Origin: Streptomyces caniferus
Lineage (GTDB): Bacteria > Actinomycetota > Actinomycetes > Streptomycetales > Streptomycetaceae
DNA length: 64,000 nucleotides
Reading direction: 5' to 3'
Assembly (NCBI RefSeq): GCF_009811555.1
Contig: NZ_BLIN01000005.1
Location: forward strand, 1,745,501-1,809,500
The translations under genes were made by a program, and so were the position numbers. Positions 1 to 8,703 of the stretch are shown here, one piece after another. Position 1 is the first letter of the stretch. Each line of letters opens with the position of its first letter. A model generated the notes under the pieces. The model did not search any database. It worked only from the letters and a program-made list of their open reading frames with translations, and was not told the DNA's origin.

Positions 1-518
1 CCGAGTTCTTTGTCCGCGACATGCTGACCTGGGCGCTCACCCGCCACCCGGTGTCCATGACGCTCCCCGAGCTGCTCCGCGAGGTCCGCTCGGAGCGTGC
101 GCAGGCACGGAGCCAGGCGCTGCACACGCTGTCCAAGATCGGGGACCCGCGGGCGTGGCCGGCCCTCACACGGACGCTCCTGTCGGACGCCGACGACGAG
201 GTGGCGCGGAGCGCCTGGCGGGCCGCGGTCGTGCTCGTACCGGAAGGCGAGGAGCCCGCGTTGGCCGCGGTGTTGGCGACGCAGCTCGGACGCGGTGGGC
301 GTCAGACGCAGCTGAGCCTCAGCCGGGCGCTGGTCGCGCTGGGCGAGGTGATCGGGCCGGTTCTGCTTGCTGCGGCAACGGCCCCTGACCCGCGCATGCG
401 CGCGCACGCACGCGCCACCCAGCGGCTGTTGCGCGACCCGGACGCCGGATCCGGGTGCGCGATCGAGGAGGCGAAGCGCGTCGTGGCGCTCGGCGGGCCG
501 GGCCAGGAGGGACGATAG
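1..518 (+). CDS. HEAT-repeat protein, 5'-truncated by window edge
   Basis: The reading frame is open from the left edge (first full codon at 3), so the ATG at 21 is probably internal and the true start lies outside the window. The visible part is alpha-helical with HEAT-like repeats: recurring patterns such as DPRAW, ADDEVARSAWRAA and DPRMRAHARA. No catalytic motif is seen. The gene ends 3 bp before the MerR-HEAT gene, so the two are surely one operon. Repeats of this kind usually bind protein; here they may bind the HEAT part of the neighbouring regulator, which is inference. HEAT homology is confident; the cellular role is unknown. Confidence 0.75.
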   Translation, partial: EFFVRDMLTWALTRHPVSMTLPELLREVRSERAQARSQALHTLSKIGDPRAWPALTRTLLSDADDEVARSAWRAAVVLVPEGEEPALAAVLATQLGRGGRQTQLSLSRALVALGEVIGPVLLAAATAPDPRMRAHARATQRLLRDPDAGSGCAIEEAKRVVALGGPGQEGR

Positions 519-521
519 GGC

Positions 522-1526
522 GTGTTGATCGGTGAGGTGGTGCGACGGTCCGGGGTCAGTGCGCGCATGCTGCGGCATTACGAGTCGCTCGGTCTGGTGC
601 GCCCGTCGGGTCGCACCGGCTCCGGCTATCGGGAGTACTCCGGGGAGGACGTCCAGCGGATCTTCCGTATCGAGAGCCTGCGGTCGCTGGGGCTGTCGCT
701 GCGCGAGGTCGGACGCGCGCTCGACGATCCCGGCTTCACGCCCTCGGCGCTCGTCGACGACCTCATCCGTCACACGCGCGAACGCATCGCGGCGGAGACC
801 GAGTTGCTCACGCGGCTGCGCCGGATCGATGCCGCGGACCCCGCCGACTGGGAGGACGTCCTCCAGGTCGTCGCGCTCCTGCGGGCGCTGGCGTCGAAGA
901 GCGCCGACGCGCGCCAGCGCGCGGCCCTTTCCTCGGCCGACGAGGTACCGGTGCCGGTGGAGGCCCTGGTCGAGGCGGCGCTGAGCGAGACGGAGCCGAA
1001 CGTGGCCGGCGCCCTTCGATGGGCGCTGGCACGCTCGGGCGACCGCGGTCCGGCACTGCTGGCGGAGGGCCTCGGCTCACCGGTGGCCGCGGTGCGGGAA
1101 CGTGCCGTTCGGTCCCTCGCCGAGATATCCGATGGCGAGGCCACCGCACAGTTGCGGGGTGCCCTCGCGCACTCCGACGTCGTGGTCCGCGGGCATGCGG
1201 CTCTGGCGCTCGGGACCCGTGGCGTGGCCGATGCGGTCCCGACGCTCATCGACATGATCGTGGCGGGAAGGAACGACACCGATGCAGCCGATGCGCTGAG
1301 CGTGCTGGCGGCCGACAGCGCGACGGCGGATCGGATCGCGGCCGGGCTCGTCGACCGCCTCGCCCACGACTCCATGGAAGGGCCTGTACGCGGACGGCTG
1401 ACCCAGGCGCTGGCGGGCATCCCGGGGACGAGGGCGGCAGGCGCCCTCGGGGAGCTGTCACATGACGTCGACCGTGCCGTCGCGCTGACTGCGGCGTACC
1501 TCCTTCAGCTACGCGACGCGCGGTGA
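522..1526 (+). CDS. MerR-family regulator fused to C-terminal HEAT repeats
   Basis: Residues 1-70 form a MerR winged helix: it opens with LIGEVVRRSGVSARMLRHYE and continues with the typical wing GYREYS. A dimerisation helix follows to about residue 125. The remaining 200 residues are HEAT-like repeats (for example SPVAAVRERAVRSLAEI and HSDVVVRGHAALALG) in place of the usual small-molecule effector domain. The start is GTG at 522, preceded by a GGAGG-like site at the end of the upstream gene. A MerR-style promoter lies 137 bp downstream, in front of the next gene, which makes that gene a plausible target. Protein or large-ligand sensing through the HEAT part is inference. Confidence 0.88.
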   Translation: MLIGEVVRRSGVSARMLRHYESLGLVRPSGRTGSGYREYSGEDVQRIFRIESLRSLGLSLREVGRALDDPGFTPSALVDDLIRHTRERIAAETELLTRLRRIDAADPADWEDVLQVVALLRALASKSADARQRAALSSADEVPVPVEALVEAALSETEPNVAGALRWALARSGDRGPALLAEGLGSPVAAVRERAVRSLAEISDGEATAQLRGALAHSDVVVRGHAALALGTRGVADAVPTLIDMIVAGRNDTDAADALSVLAADSATADRIAAGLVDRLAHDSMEGPVRGRLTQALAGIPGTRAAGALGELSHDVDRAVALTAAYLLQLRDAR

Positions 1527-1662
1527 CGGGCCCCTCCAAGAGCACCGCGTACAGGGCCCGTCGGGCGGGGCCCGGAACCGTCCCGGTCACGGTCGTCCGC
1601 CTGCGGGCGGTGCTCCGGCGCCCCTGGCTACGGGACATCGTCTTCGCGGCCGGGCCGGCCTC

Positions 1663-1693
1663 TTGACCTCAACCGCACTTCAGGAAAGAGCCT
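1663..1693 (+). promoter_or_regulatory. MerR-type promoter with 19-bp spacer
   Basis: TTGACC (1663-1668) and GAGCCT (1688-1693) are separated by 19 bp, the long spacer typical of MerR-activated promoters. The spacer holds an imperfect dyad, CCTCAA (1667-1672) and TTCAGG (1679-1684). Transcription would start at about 1700, next to the ATG at 1701, so the mRNA would be essentially leaderless. No Shine-Dalgarno site precedes that ATG. Confidence 0.6.
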
Positions 1694-1700
1694 GGGCGGC

Positions 1701-2915
1701 ATGGAAAATGACACCACCGCTCCCCAGGGCTCCTTCGCCTCCCGCATCGGGTCGTCCGATCCCCAGCGAGCCGATGCCCTCCCGCTGTCCGCCGCCACGC
1801 TCGATGAGCTCGCCGAGAGGATCGCCACCACCGCAATGGTCATCGGCATCGGGGAGTCCACCCGGTTTTCCCGGGAGACCTTCGGGGTGCGCGACCAACT
1901 CTTCCGCCGGCTCGTCCGGCGCCACGGATTCCGGGCACTGGCCCTACAGGACAGCGCCGGCGTCGCCGCCCGCCTCGACAGGTACGTGCAGGCCGGCAAG
2001 GGTTCGGCCGAATCCGCCCTCGACGGCGCCTGGCGCCCCTGGCGCACCGCCGAGATGGCCGCGACGCTCGAGTGGATACGGGCGTTCAACCGGGACCACC
2101 CCCGCGACCCCGTCCGCATCTTCGGCGTGAAACCCGTGCAGGCGCAGCCCGAGGACTACGACGCCGTCCTGGATCACGTACGGGAGTCGGCCCCGGAACG
2201 GTGGGCGGAGGTGGCGTCCCACCTGGAGCCGATCCGGACCGCTCACCGCACGGATGAGCATGTGCAGCGCGCTCGGGGAATGCACCCGGGGCGCCCGTTC
2301 GTCGACCATGCCCGCGATGCGCTCGCGCTCATCCGGTCGTTGCCCGCCGTCGACCGTGCCGACGACGTCCTGGCGCGTATGCGTCTGATCGTGGACTTCC
2401 ATGCGCGCAGCGTCGCGGGGCGAGGCGACTACGCCGGTGAGGCGGCCGTGTGGGCCGACGCCATCGGTGAACACCGGCGTCGGACGGCGCTGCGCACGGT
2501 CTACTGGGACGGGATCAGCCACACCTCGGCGGCCGCGGTGACCTCCGGACTGGCCCCCGAGCGCGGTCCGCAGCCGAGCACCGGCAGCCTGCTGCGCGAT
2601 CGGTACGGCACCGGGTATGTCTCCGTGGCGATCGGTTTCCATCACGGAGACCTCGGTGTCGTCACCGTCCCGGAGCCGGCCGCTGATCTGATGGACGCGA
2701 CGCTGGGCCAGGCGGAACCGGCCGCCCACTGGCTGGACCTGCGCCCCGACCCCGTCCGCCGCCGATGGAACGGCCCTGCCAAGGCCCGCGTCATCAGCGG
2801 GGTCTACGACCCGTCCCGTGATGCCGCCGAACACATCGCCGTCGCCTGCCTTGCCGACGCATTCGATGTGCTCGTCCACCTCCGCCAGGTCTCCCCGGTG
2901 CGATGGCTGCCATGA
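1701..2915 (+). CDS. Erythromycin esterase family protein
   Basis: The 404-residue protein matches the EreA/EreB-like (succinoglycan biosynthesis/erythromycin esterase) fold. It has the N-terminal motif GIGESTRFSRE (residues 49-59), then VRDQLFRRLVRRHGFRALAL, the central WIRAFNRD block, and the late YVSVAIGF and HWLDLR elements. EreB-type enzymes have a catalytic His where this protein has Arg55 (GESTRF), so macrolide-lactone hydrolysis is doubtful and the substrate is unknown. No signal peptide is seen. It lies alone downstream of the MerR-HEAT gene behind a MerR-type promoter. Confidence 0.82.
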   Translation: MENDTTAPQGSFASRIGSSDPQRADALPLSAATLDELAERIATTAMVIGIGESTRFSRETFGVRDQLFRRLVRRHGFRALALQDSAGVAARLDRYVQAGKGSAESALDGAWRPWRTAEMAATLEWIRAFNRDHPRDPVRIFGVKPVQAQPEDYDAVLDHVRESAPERWAEVASHLEPIRTAHRTDEHVQRARGMHPGRPFVDHARDALALIRSLPAVDRADDVLARMRLIVDFHARSVAGRGDYAGEAAVWADAIGEHRRRTALRTVYWDGISHTSAAAVTSGLAPERGPQPSTGSLLRDRYGTGYVSVAIGFHHGDLGVVTVPEPAADLMDATLGQAEPAAHWLDLRPDPVRRRWNGPAKARVISGVYDPSRDAAEHIAVACLADAFDVLVHLRQVSPVRWLP

Positions 2916-3037
2916 GCCGAGCCCTCCGCCTGACGCCCGAGGCAACCTGATGCCCGACGGAGCGGGTGGCGGGTGACGCGGGAGGCCGGATCGCCGAGGC
3001 CGGCCGTCGGGGGCCCCTGCCGGCGGGTCCGTGTGCT

Positions 3038-3973
3038 TCAGCCGGTGGGCGGCGAGGGCAGGGGGCGAGCGGAGTCGGCCAGTCCGCGGACTTCGGCCAC
3101 GAGGCCGGCCCAGGCGGTCTCGGGGAGTTCGTGACCCACGTGGGGCAGGAGGACCAGGCGCGAGTCGCGGATCCGGGAGGCGATCGCCCTTGCCGCACTG
3201 GGCTTGATGAGGGGGTCGTCCGCCCCGTGGAGCACCAGCGTGGGCCGGGTGATGGCACGGATCGGCGGGCCGTGCCATTGCGCACCGATCTGACGGCTCT
3301 GCGCCTGCCGGTCGTGCACCCCGCTGTCGGCGTTGCGCTCCGCGGCCGCCCGGGCGGCTCGTTCGTCGAAGGAACGGTTCGGCGAGGCGAGCAGGCGGGA
3401 GACGGCGATGCCGGCCGCGACGGCCCTGTCGGGGGTGTCGGGAAGCCTCAGACGGGCGAACGCCGCCAGGGTCCTCATCCGTAGGTACCGCAGGGTCCGC
3501 AGGCCCGCGGCGTCCGCGGGAACGGCGGCCATGGTCGTGAGGGTCCGGACGCGGTGCGGGTGTCGTAGTGCCACCCGCTGGGCGACCGCACCACCGAGCG
3601 AGACGCCCAGCAGATGCGCCGACCGCCAGCCCAAGGCGTCCATGACCGCGACCGCGTCATCCGCCATGTCCTCGGCCGTGTACGCCTCGCCGCGCCGGGC
3701 GAACAGCGCGGTGAAGGGGTTGCCGGTGGCGGTGGGCGCCAGGTGCGTCGACTCCCCGCCGTCGCGCTGGTCGTAACGGGCCACCAGGAAGCCCTGTGCA
3801 GCCAGCATCCGGCACAGCCCGTCCGGGATCCACAGCCGATTGACGCCCAACCCCGTGACGAGCAGCAGTGGCTCGCCGTCCGTCTCTCCGGCCAGCTGGT
3901 CGAAGGCCAGCCGCACGGCGCCGTTCGCTGCCCAGCGGACCGGGCTCCACAGATGTGCCGATGACGTGGACAT
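3038..3973 (-). CDS. Alpha/beta hydrolase
   Basis: This is a 311-residue alpha/beta-hydrolase-fold enzyme. It has a nucleophile elbow GVSLGG (Ser nucleophile), an acidic residue in LHGADDPL and the catalytic His in HVGHELP; an oxyanion-type LVTGLG lies near the N-terminus. The start at 3973 is chosen because GGAGG lies 6 nt upstream; longer versions would begin inside the divergent regulator. It is transcribed divergently from a TetR gene across a perfect inverted repeat, so local TetR control is likely. Substrate unknown; esterase or lactonase activity is plausible. Confidence 0.87.
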   Translation of the reverse strand: MSTSSAHLWSPVRWAANGAVRLAFDQLAGETDGEPLLLVTGLGVNRLWIPDGLCRMLAAQGFLVARYDQRDGGESTHLAPTATGNPFTALFARRGEAYTAEDMADDAVAVMDALGWRSAHLLGVSLGGAVAQRVALRHPHRVRTLTTMAAVPADAAGLRTLRYLRMRTLAAFARLRLPDTPDRAVAAGIAVSRLLASPNRSFDERAARAAAERNADSGVHDRQAQSRQIGAQWHGPPIRAITRPTLVLHGADDPLIKPSAARAIASRIRDSRLVLLPHVGHELPETAWAGLVAEVRGLADSARPLPSPPTG

Positions 3974-3985
3974 CAGAACCTCCAT

Positions 3986-4008
3986 AACTGCGATCGATGT
4001 TCGCAGTT
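3986..4008. promoter_or_regulatory. Palindromic operator between hydrolase and TetR genes
   Basis: AACTGCGA (3986-3993) and TCGCAGTT (4001-4008) form a perfect 8-bp inverted repeat around a 7-bp centre. It lies in the 54-bp divergent gap, 13 bp from the hydrolase start and 20 bp from the regulator start. Size and place fit the binding site of the adjacent TetR protein, giving autoregulation plus control of the hydrolase. Confidence 0.65.
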
Positions 4009-4027
4009 TTACAGTAAGGAAGGCACC

Positions 4028-4759
4028 ATGGCAACGGAGGAGGCAGGTGGGCGAGTGACTCAGGAACCCGTGACCGTCTGGGGGCGGCCCGAACGCGGTG
4101 CCCGCGGCCCCGCGGCTGCGCACAGCCGCGCGGAGCTGACCGCGGTCGCCGTCGAACTGGCGGACCGAGAAGGCCTGTCGGCGGTGACCATGCGTCAAGT
4201 GGCCAAGGCTCTGGGCACGGGACAGGCGTCCCTCTACCGCTATGTCTCCGGCTTCGAGGACCTGCTCGACCTGATGTCGGACGCGGTGACCGCAGAGGTC
4301 GCCCTCGACGTCCCGCTCGAGGACGACCCCGTCGAGGATCTGGTCGCCCTGGCGGTCCGCACCAAGGCCGTCCAGCTACGGCACCCCTGGCTGCTCGACG
4401 TTCCCCCGGAGCCTCTCCGGCTGGGCCCCCGGGGCCTGGACTACCTGGAATACGCGCTGCGGGCCATGGCGCCCGCCCGGCTGCCGGGGCGTACCCGGAT
4501 GGAAGCCGTCGCCCTGATGAACGCCCTGGTCGCACAGCTCGCGCGGGCAGAACTCCAGGCCGGCCGGGCACACACCCACCGCCAGGCGGCCCAGGCCGCC
4601 TATCTGAGCGAAGCGGCCGCCCAGGGGCAGCGTCCGGCCCTCGCGGCAGCGATGGCCGATCATGCCGAGGCGTCCCCGGCCGAGGAACCGCAGGCACTCT
4701 TCGAACGGACGATGCGCCGCGTGCTCACCGGGCTCCTTTCGCCCGGCCCCTCCCGATGA
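4028..4759 (+). CDS. TetR/AcrR-family transcriptional regulator
   Basis: The 243-residue protein has an N-terminal TetR helix-turn-helix at about residues 32-80 (ELTAVAVELADREGLSAVTM, then QVAKALG and ASLYRYV) and a helical C-terminal ligand domain. The ATG at 4028 follows AAGGAAGG. A GTG at 4055 behind GGAGGAGG is an alternative start that removes nine residues outside the DNA-binding domain. It is divergent from the alpha/beta hydrolase across a perfect palindrome and probably represses both genes. Ligand unknown. Confidence 0.88.
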   Translation: MATEEAGGRVTQEPVTVWGRPERGARGPAAAHSRAELTAVAVELADREGLSAVTMRQVAKALGTGQASLYRYVSGFEDLLDLMSDAVTAEVALDVPLEDDPVEDLVALAVRTKAVQLRHPWLLDVPPEPLRLGPRGLDYLEYALRAMAPARLPGRTRMEAVALMNALVAQLARAELQAGRAHTHRQAAQAAYLSEAAAQGQRPALAAAMADHAEASPAEEPQALFERTMRRVLTGLLSPGPSR

Positions 4760-4857
4760 GTGCTTCCTCGACAGCCCAACGGCCTGCCCCCTCCACGCAC
4801 TTCCGCGGAGCAGCACCGGCATCCTGAAAATGCCGCGGCACCGCCCCGAGTGCCTTC

Positions 4858-4863
4858 TAAGCT
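4858..4863 (+). promoter_or_regulatory. -10 hexamer TAAGCT for the OsmC gene
   Basis: TAAGCT ends 8 nt before the ATG at 4872, so transcription would begin about 2 nt upstream of the start codon. No Shine-Dalgarno site is visible, which fits a leaderless mRNA. No convincing -35 box was found. Confidence 0.4.
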
Positions 4864-4871
4864 CTGGCCCC

Positions 4872-5351
4872 ATGACTGCAACGCACACCTACGACGTCAC
4901 GGTCGAGTGGACGGGCAACCTCGGATCGGGCACGGACGGCTACCGGTCCTTCAGCCGGCATCATGAGGTGGTGGCGGACGGCAAGCCCGGGATCGCCGCC
5001 TCCTCGGATCCCGCGTTCCGCGGCGACCCCGCGCGATGGAACCCCGAGGAGTTGCTCGTGGCCTCCGTTGCCCAGTGCCACATGCTCTGGTACCTCCACC
5101 TCTGTGCTGTCGGCGGAGTCACCGTCACCGACTACCAGGACCACGCCCATGGAGTCATGACCATGGACGAGAGCGGCGGAGGAGGCCGGATCACCGAGGT
5201 CGTCCTGCGCCCCGAGGTGACTGTCGCCGACGCGTCGATGGAGGAGAAGGCCCGCTCGCTGCACGGCGATGTATCCGCCGTGTGCTTCATCGCCCGCTCG
5301 GTGAACTTCCCCATCACTCACACACCCGTGATTCGTGTCCAGGAGAACTGA
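4872..5351 (+). CDS. OsmC-family peroxide-detoxifying protein
   Basis: The 159-residue protein has the OsmC/Ohr fold and its two redox cysteines: one in SVAQCHMLW, the other in DVSAVCFIARSVNFPI. NPEELLVASVAQCH is the family signature around the first one. Family members reduce organic hydroperoxides in the cytoplasm. This is the 'LB_054-like/OsmC' type rather than a classical Ohr, judged from the N-terminal YDVTVEWTGNLGSGT. The start at 4872 gives the normal family length. Confidence 0.9.
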   Translation: MTATHTYDVTVEWTGNLGSGTDGYRSFSRHHEVVADGKPGIAASSDPAFRGDPARWNPEELLVASVAQCHMLWYLHLCAVGGVTVTDYQDHAHGVMTMDESGGGGRITEVVLRPEVTVADASMEEKARSLHGDVSAVCFIARSVNFPITHTPVIRVQEN

Positions 5352-5464
5352 GCGACGTTCCCGCCGCGCCCGGCTCACCGGAGCAACCGGCCGGCACCCC
5401 TCCACGACCTTCTGTTGAGCAGCACCAGCACCTGCCCCGGTCCCCCGCCCCGGCCCGCCGTCCC

Positions 5465-6877
5465 TCAGCCGACGACGCGGCCGACGGCCCTCCGCGGGAT
5501 GCAGAAGAGCGCGAGGGCGGCTGCCGTCAGGTAGGCGGTTGCGCCGAGGGCCATGCTGGTGCGCAGGCCTGTGGTGAAGTCGGCGGTGGCGGCCAGCAGG
5601 GAGCCTCCGAGGGCGACGCCCGCGGCGCTGCCGATCTGGCGGGTGGTGTTGAAGAGGGCGGAGGCGGTGCCGGAGTACGCGTCCGGGGCGGCCGACATCA
5701 CGGTGGCGGTCGATCCGGTGAGGGCGAAGGACGTGCCGAAGCCCGCCGCCATCATCGGCGCCACGAGGAGCACGTAGTCCGGGTTCCGGCCGGCCGCTGC
5801 CCAGCCCGCCAGGCCCGCGGCCCCCAGGAGCATGCCCGTGACCACGAGCGGGCGGTGTCCGGTGCGGCGGGCCAGGCGCCCGGACAGCACGGAGGCGAAC
5901 ATGGTCATCGCCACCGCCGGGAAGAGGGCGAGTCCGGTGCGCAGCGCGGTCAGGCCGCGCTGGTGCTGGAAGTACAGGCTGGCGGTGAAGATCATGCCGT
6001 AGAAGGCGAAGTTGAACAGCAGGCCGATGGCCGCACCGCCGCTCATCGCGCGGGAGTGCAGCAGCCGCAAGGGCAGCACGGGGGTACGGGCCAGATGCTC
6101 GCGCAGGACGAACGCGCCGGCGGCCGGCAGGCACAGGACGGCCCCCGTCACGATCAGCGGGTCCGTCCAGCCCCGGCGTCCCGTTTCGTTGAGGACGGCG
6201 ATCAGCAGGGCCACCAGCGCGATCAGCGCGCACTGGGCCGGCCAGTCCACGGGGCGGTCCGCGCGCCGGGCCGAAGGGGCCACGCGGCGCAGCGTCAGCA
6301 GCAGGCAGGCGCAGCCGACCGGCACGTTGATGAAGAACACCCAGCGCCAGCCCACGGTGGTGACCAGCAGACCGCCCAGGAGCGGCCCGGCGGAGGCGGC
6401 GATGCCTGCCATCGAGCCCCACAGGCCGAAGGCCCAGGAGCGCTCGGCGGGTGCGGGATACGCCTGTTGGAGCAGGGCGAGGGAGCCGGGCACGATCAGT
6501 GCCGCGCCGAGCCCTTCGCACAGCCGGGCGGCGACCAGACCCCCGGTGCTCTGGGCCAGTCCGCAGCCGACCGAGGCGGCGGTGAACACCACCACTCCCG
6601 TGCAGAAGATCCGGCGGTTGCCCAGCCGGTCCCCCAGCGCGCCCCCGGTGAGCAGCAGGCCGGCGAAGACCAGGGTGTAGCCGTCCGTGATCCACTGAAT
6701 GCCGGTGAGCGAGGCCGACAGTTCCCGCCCCACCACCGGCACGGCGACGTTGATCACGGTCACGTCCAGGATGACCATGAAATAGCCCGCGCAGACCGCG
6801 AGCAGCGGGGCCAGGGGCCGCCCCGTCTCCGCATGCACCTCGGGTCGATCGCCCTCGGGGCCACCGGCGCGCACCAT
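5465..6877 (-). CDS. MFS drug-efflux transporter, DHA2 (EmrB/QacA) type
   Basis: The 470-residue membrane protein has about 14 predicted hydrophobic segments. It has the DHA2 hallmarks: motif D1 region FMVILDVTVINVAVPVVGRE, ITDGYTLVFAGLLLTGGALGDRLG (motif A) and the motif C region GPLLGGLL. It should export hydrophobic drugs or metabolites with proton antiport. The start at 6877 (MVRAGGPEGDRP) puts the first membrane helix about 30 residues in; more upstream starts give only low-complexity Pro/Arg sequence. Its regulator is not obvious; no TetR gene abuts it. Confidence 0.9.
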   Translation of the reverse strand: MVRAGGPEGDRPEVHAETGRPLAPLLAVCAGYFMVILDVTVINVAVPVVGRELSASLTGIQWITDGYTLVFAGLLLTGGALGDRLGNRRIFCTGVVVFTAASVGCGLAQSTGGLVAARLCEGLGAALIVPGSLALLQQAYPAPAERSWAFGLWGSMAGIAASAGPLLGGLLVTTVGWRWVFFINVPVGCACLLLTLRRVAPSARRADRPVDWPAQCALIALVALLIAVLNETGRRGWTDPLIVTGAVLCLPAAGAFVLREHLARTPVLPLRLLHSRAMSGGAAIGLLFNFAFYGMIFTASLYFQHQRGLTALRTGLALFPAVAMTMFASVLSGRLARRTGHRPLVVTGMLLGAAGLAGWAAAGRNPDYVLLVAPMMAAGFGTSFALTGSTATVMSAAPDAYSGTASALFNTTRQIGSAAGVALGGSLLAATADFTTGLRTSMALGATAYLTAAALALFCIPRRAVGRVVG

Positions 6878-7053
6878 GGCGCCACGGTATGCGGGGGACG
6901 AAGACCTGCCGTGACTTGAGCACTCCAGCGGCGCGCCGGGCGCCCACGTGCGCCGGCGACTGGAGCGCAGAAAGGGCGCGTCCGACCTCGGACGCCTGGG
7001 GCCAGGGTTGGGGCCGGGGCCGGGCGAACGGTCTCCTCCGGGGCGACCGTCAC

Positions 7054-7093
7054 ACGGCCCTACGGCCCCACGGCCCCACGGCCCCACGGCCTT
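7054..7093. repeat. Five tandem 8-bp repeats (ACGGCCCC)
   Basis: Five consecutive 8-bp units ACGGCCCT/CCC/CCC/CCC/CTT run from 7054 to 7093. They touch the stop codon of the amine-oxidase gene and fill part of the 214-bp gap before the MFS gene. This looks like slippage expansion; no function is evident. Confidence 0.8.
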
Positions 7094-8474
7094 ACGTGCC
7101 AACAGTCCGTCGCCCGAGGGACAAGGCGGTCAGGGCCTCATGGGCGGCCCGCTCGCCGGAGCGCACCGCGCCCTCCATCAGGCCGTGCATCCGCGTGGCC
7201 GACTCCGTACTGGCCCAGTGGATCCGGCCCACCGGCTCCCGCAGCGCGCTGCCGTAGTTGGTCAGGGTGCCGGGCGGGAAGTGGCCGATCATCCCGCCGA
7301 GCGACCACTGCTCGGCGGACCAGTCGGTCTCCAGATACTGCTCGGGGTGGCGCGCCCGGGGGCCGAACCGCTCGGCCAGCGCGTCCAGCCAGACCTCTCG
7401 CCGCTCGGCCGGTTCCAGCCGCCCCAGGTGCAGGGCCGCGGTGCTGAACGCGTAGCTGCTGAGCACTCCCGGCTGACCGGTACGCGGCGTCTGGTCGATG
7501 GTGAGCGGGACGGGCGAGTGGGGCGCGAGCGTCTGTCCCGACAGGTGCCGCTCGCGCCAGAACGGCTGGGGGTAGACCGTGTGCACCCGGATGATCGCCC
7601 CGGGCACCACCCGCTGCAGCAGATGGCCACACGCGGTGGGAAGCGCCGGATCGAAGCGGATCCGCCCCGCCAGCACCGGCGGCGTGGCCACGATCACGCG
7701 CTGGGCCCGCACGGTGAGCGAGTCGGATTCGACCCGCGCGCAGGTGCTGTCGTCCGCGATCCGCTGCACGGGGCTGGAGAGGTGCACCCGTTCTCCCAGG
7801 TGCTCGGCCATCCGCCTCGCCAGTTCGGGGGCTCCGCCGTCCACCAGGTGGGATTCGGTTCTGCGGGAGTCGGTGTAGTAGCCGAAACCGCCGCCGCCCC
7901 GGGCCAGGGTGAGGGCGCCCAGCAGCGAGACCTCCGCCGGGTCGGCGCAGAACAGCAGGTGCATGCTCGACCTGAGCAGGGTGCGGGCGGTGGCCGAGGG
8001 CACGTTGCGGGGGTCGGCGAGCCACTGGCCGAGCGTCCGGGCGTCCCACGTCCGGGCCCTCCGGGCGCGCCACGGGGCATCCGCAGGGAGGCGCCGTGTC
8101 ATCAGCTGCAGACGCGAGAGCGCCAGGCCGAGGGCGAGGAGCGTCCCCTTGCCGGTGGCGGGGAGGACACCGCGGTAGCGGTGGTTGACGCCTTCCAGGC
8201 GCAGGAGGTGATCGCCCTGCTCGTACTGGGGGTACACGTCGAGTCCCAGTTCCCGGCAGAGCTGGAACATACGGTCCTGGCCCTTGCCGAGCCAGGTGCC
8301 GCCCGCCGACACCACCGTCCCGTCGGGCAGCTCCCGGTTCCACACCCGGCCGCCGACCCGGTCCCTGGCCTCCAGGACCACCACCTCATGGCCGGCGTGG
8401 ACCAGCCGTCTCGCGGCCGCGAGTCCGGCAAAACCGGCGCCCACCACGCATACGTCCGCCCGCACCTGTTCCAT
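7092..8474 (-). CDS. Flavin-containing amine oxidase (NAD(P)/FAD-dependent)
   Basis: The 460-residue protein is a monoamine-oxidase/L-amino-acid-oxidase type flavoprotein. It has an N-terminal dinucleotide site VVGAGFAGLAAARRL, the FAD motif EARDRVGGRV and a C-terminal flavin motif IHWASTESATRMHGLMEGAV. The Thr/Glu arrangement differs slightly from the usual GTE. The start at 8474 places the Rossmann motif right after eight residues; a GGAGG-like site lies 11-15 nt upstream. It probably oxidises a primary or secondary amine. The MFS exporter follows on the same strand after a 214-bp gap, so common transcription is uncertain. Confidence 0.88.
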   Translation of the reverse strand: MEQVRADVCVVGAGFAGLAAARRLVHAGHEVVVLEARDRVGGRVWNRELPDGTVVSAGGTWLGKGQDRMFQLCRELGLDVYPQYEQGDHLLRLEGVNHRYRGVLPATGKGTLLALGLALSRLQLMTRRLPADAPWRARRARTWDARTLGQWLADPRNVPSATARTLLRSSMHLLFCADPAEVSLLGALTLARGGGGFGYYTDSRRTESHLVDGGAPELARRMAEHLGERVHLSSPVQRIADDSTCARVESDSLTVRAQRVIVATPPVLAGRIRFDPALPTACGHLLQRVVPGAIIRVHTVYPQPFWRERHLSGQTLAPHSPVPLTIDQTPRTGQPGVLSSYAFSTAALHLGRLEPAERREVWLDALAERFGPRARHPEQYLETDWSAEQWSLGGMIGHFPPGTLTNYGSALREPVGRIHWASTESATRMHGLMEGAVRSGERAAHEALTALSLGRRTVGT

Positions 8475-8691
8475 GACCCGCCGCCACCTCCACCGCTCAG
8501 CCTCGCCCACCGGTCCTGGCTCCGCCCGGCGAGTGATCCATCAGGGCGCGGCCGAACACCCCCTCCGAGGGCTCGGGCGCCTGGCCGGCGCGGACATCGA
8601 GGGCGACGGCCACCGCCGGCCGCCGACCGGCCCGGTACCGGCAGCTGTCCCGAGACGAGCGAACGGCTGGCCGACCACCCCACCGGCCGCC

Positions 8692-8697
8692 GAAGCT
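8692..8697 (+). promoter_or_regulatory. -10-like hexamer GAAGCT for SDR gene
   Basis: GAAGCT stands exactly 6 nt before the ATG at 8704, the geometry of a leaderless transcript starting on the A of ATG. The GGAGG between them is too close (1 nt) to act as a normal ribosome binding site. Confidence 0.4.
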
Positions 8698-8703
8698 GGA
8701 GGC

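Noticed and set aside
5036..6919. 627-codon plus-strand frame opposite the MFS gene
   Set aside because: Low-complexity Gly/Gln/Arg-rich product with no motif; the minus-strand frame is a clear transporter.
7054..7093. CRISPR-like short repeats
   Set aside because: Eight-bp units without spacers; simple tandem repeat. The same applies to 63322-63355 and 40357-40395.
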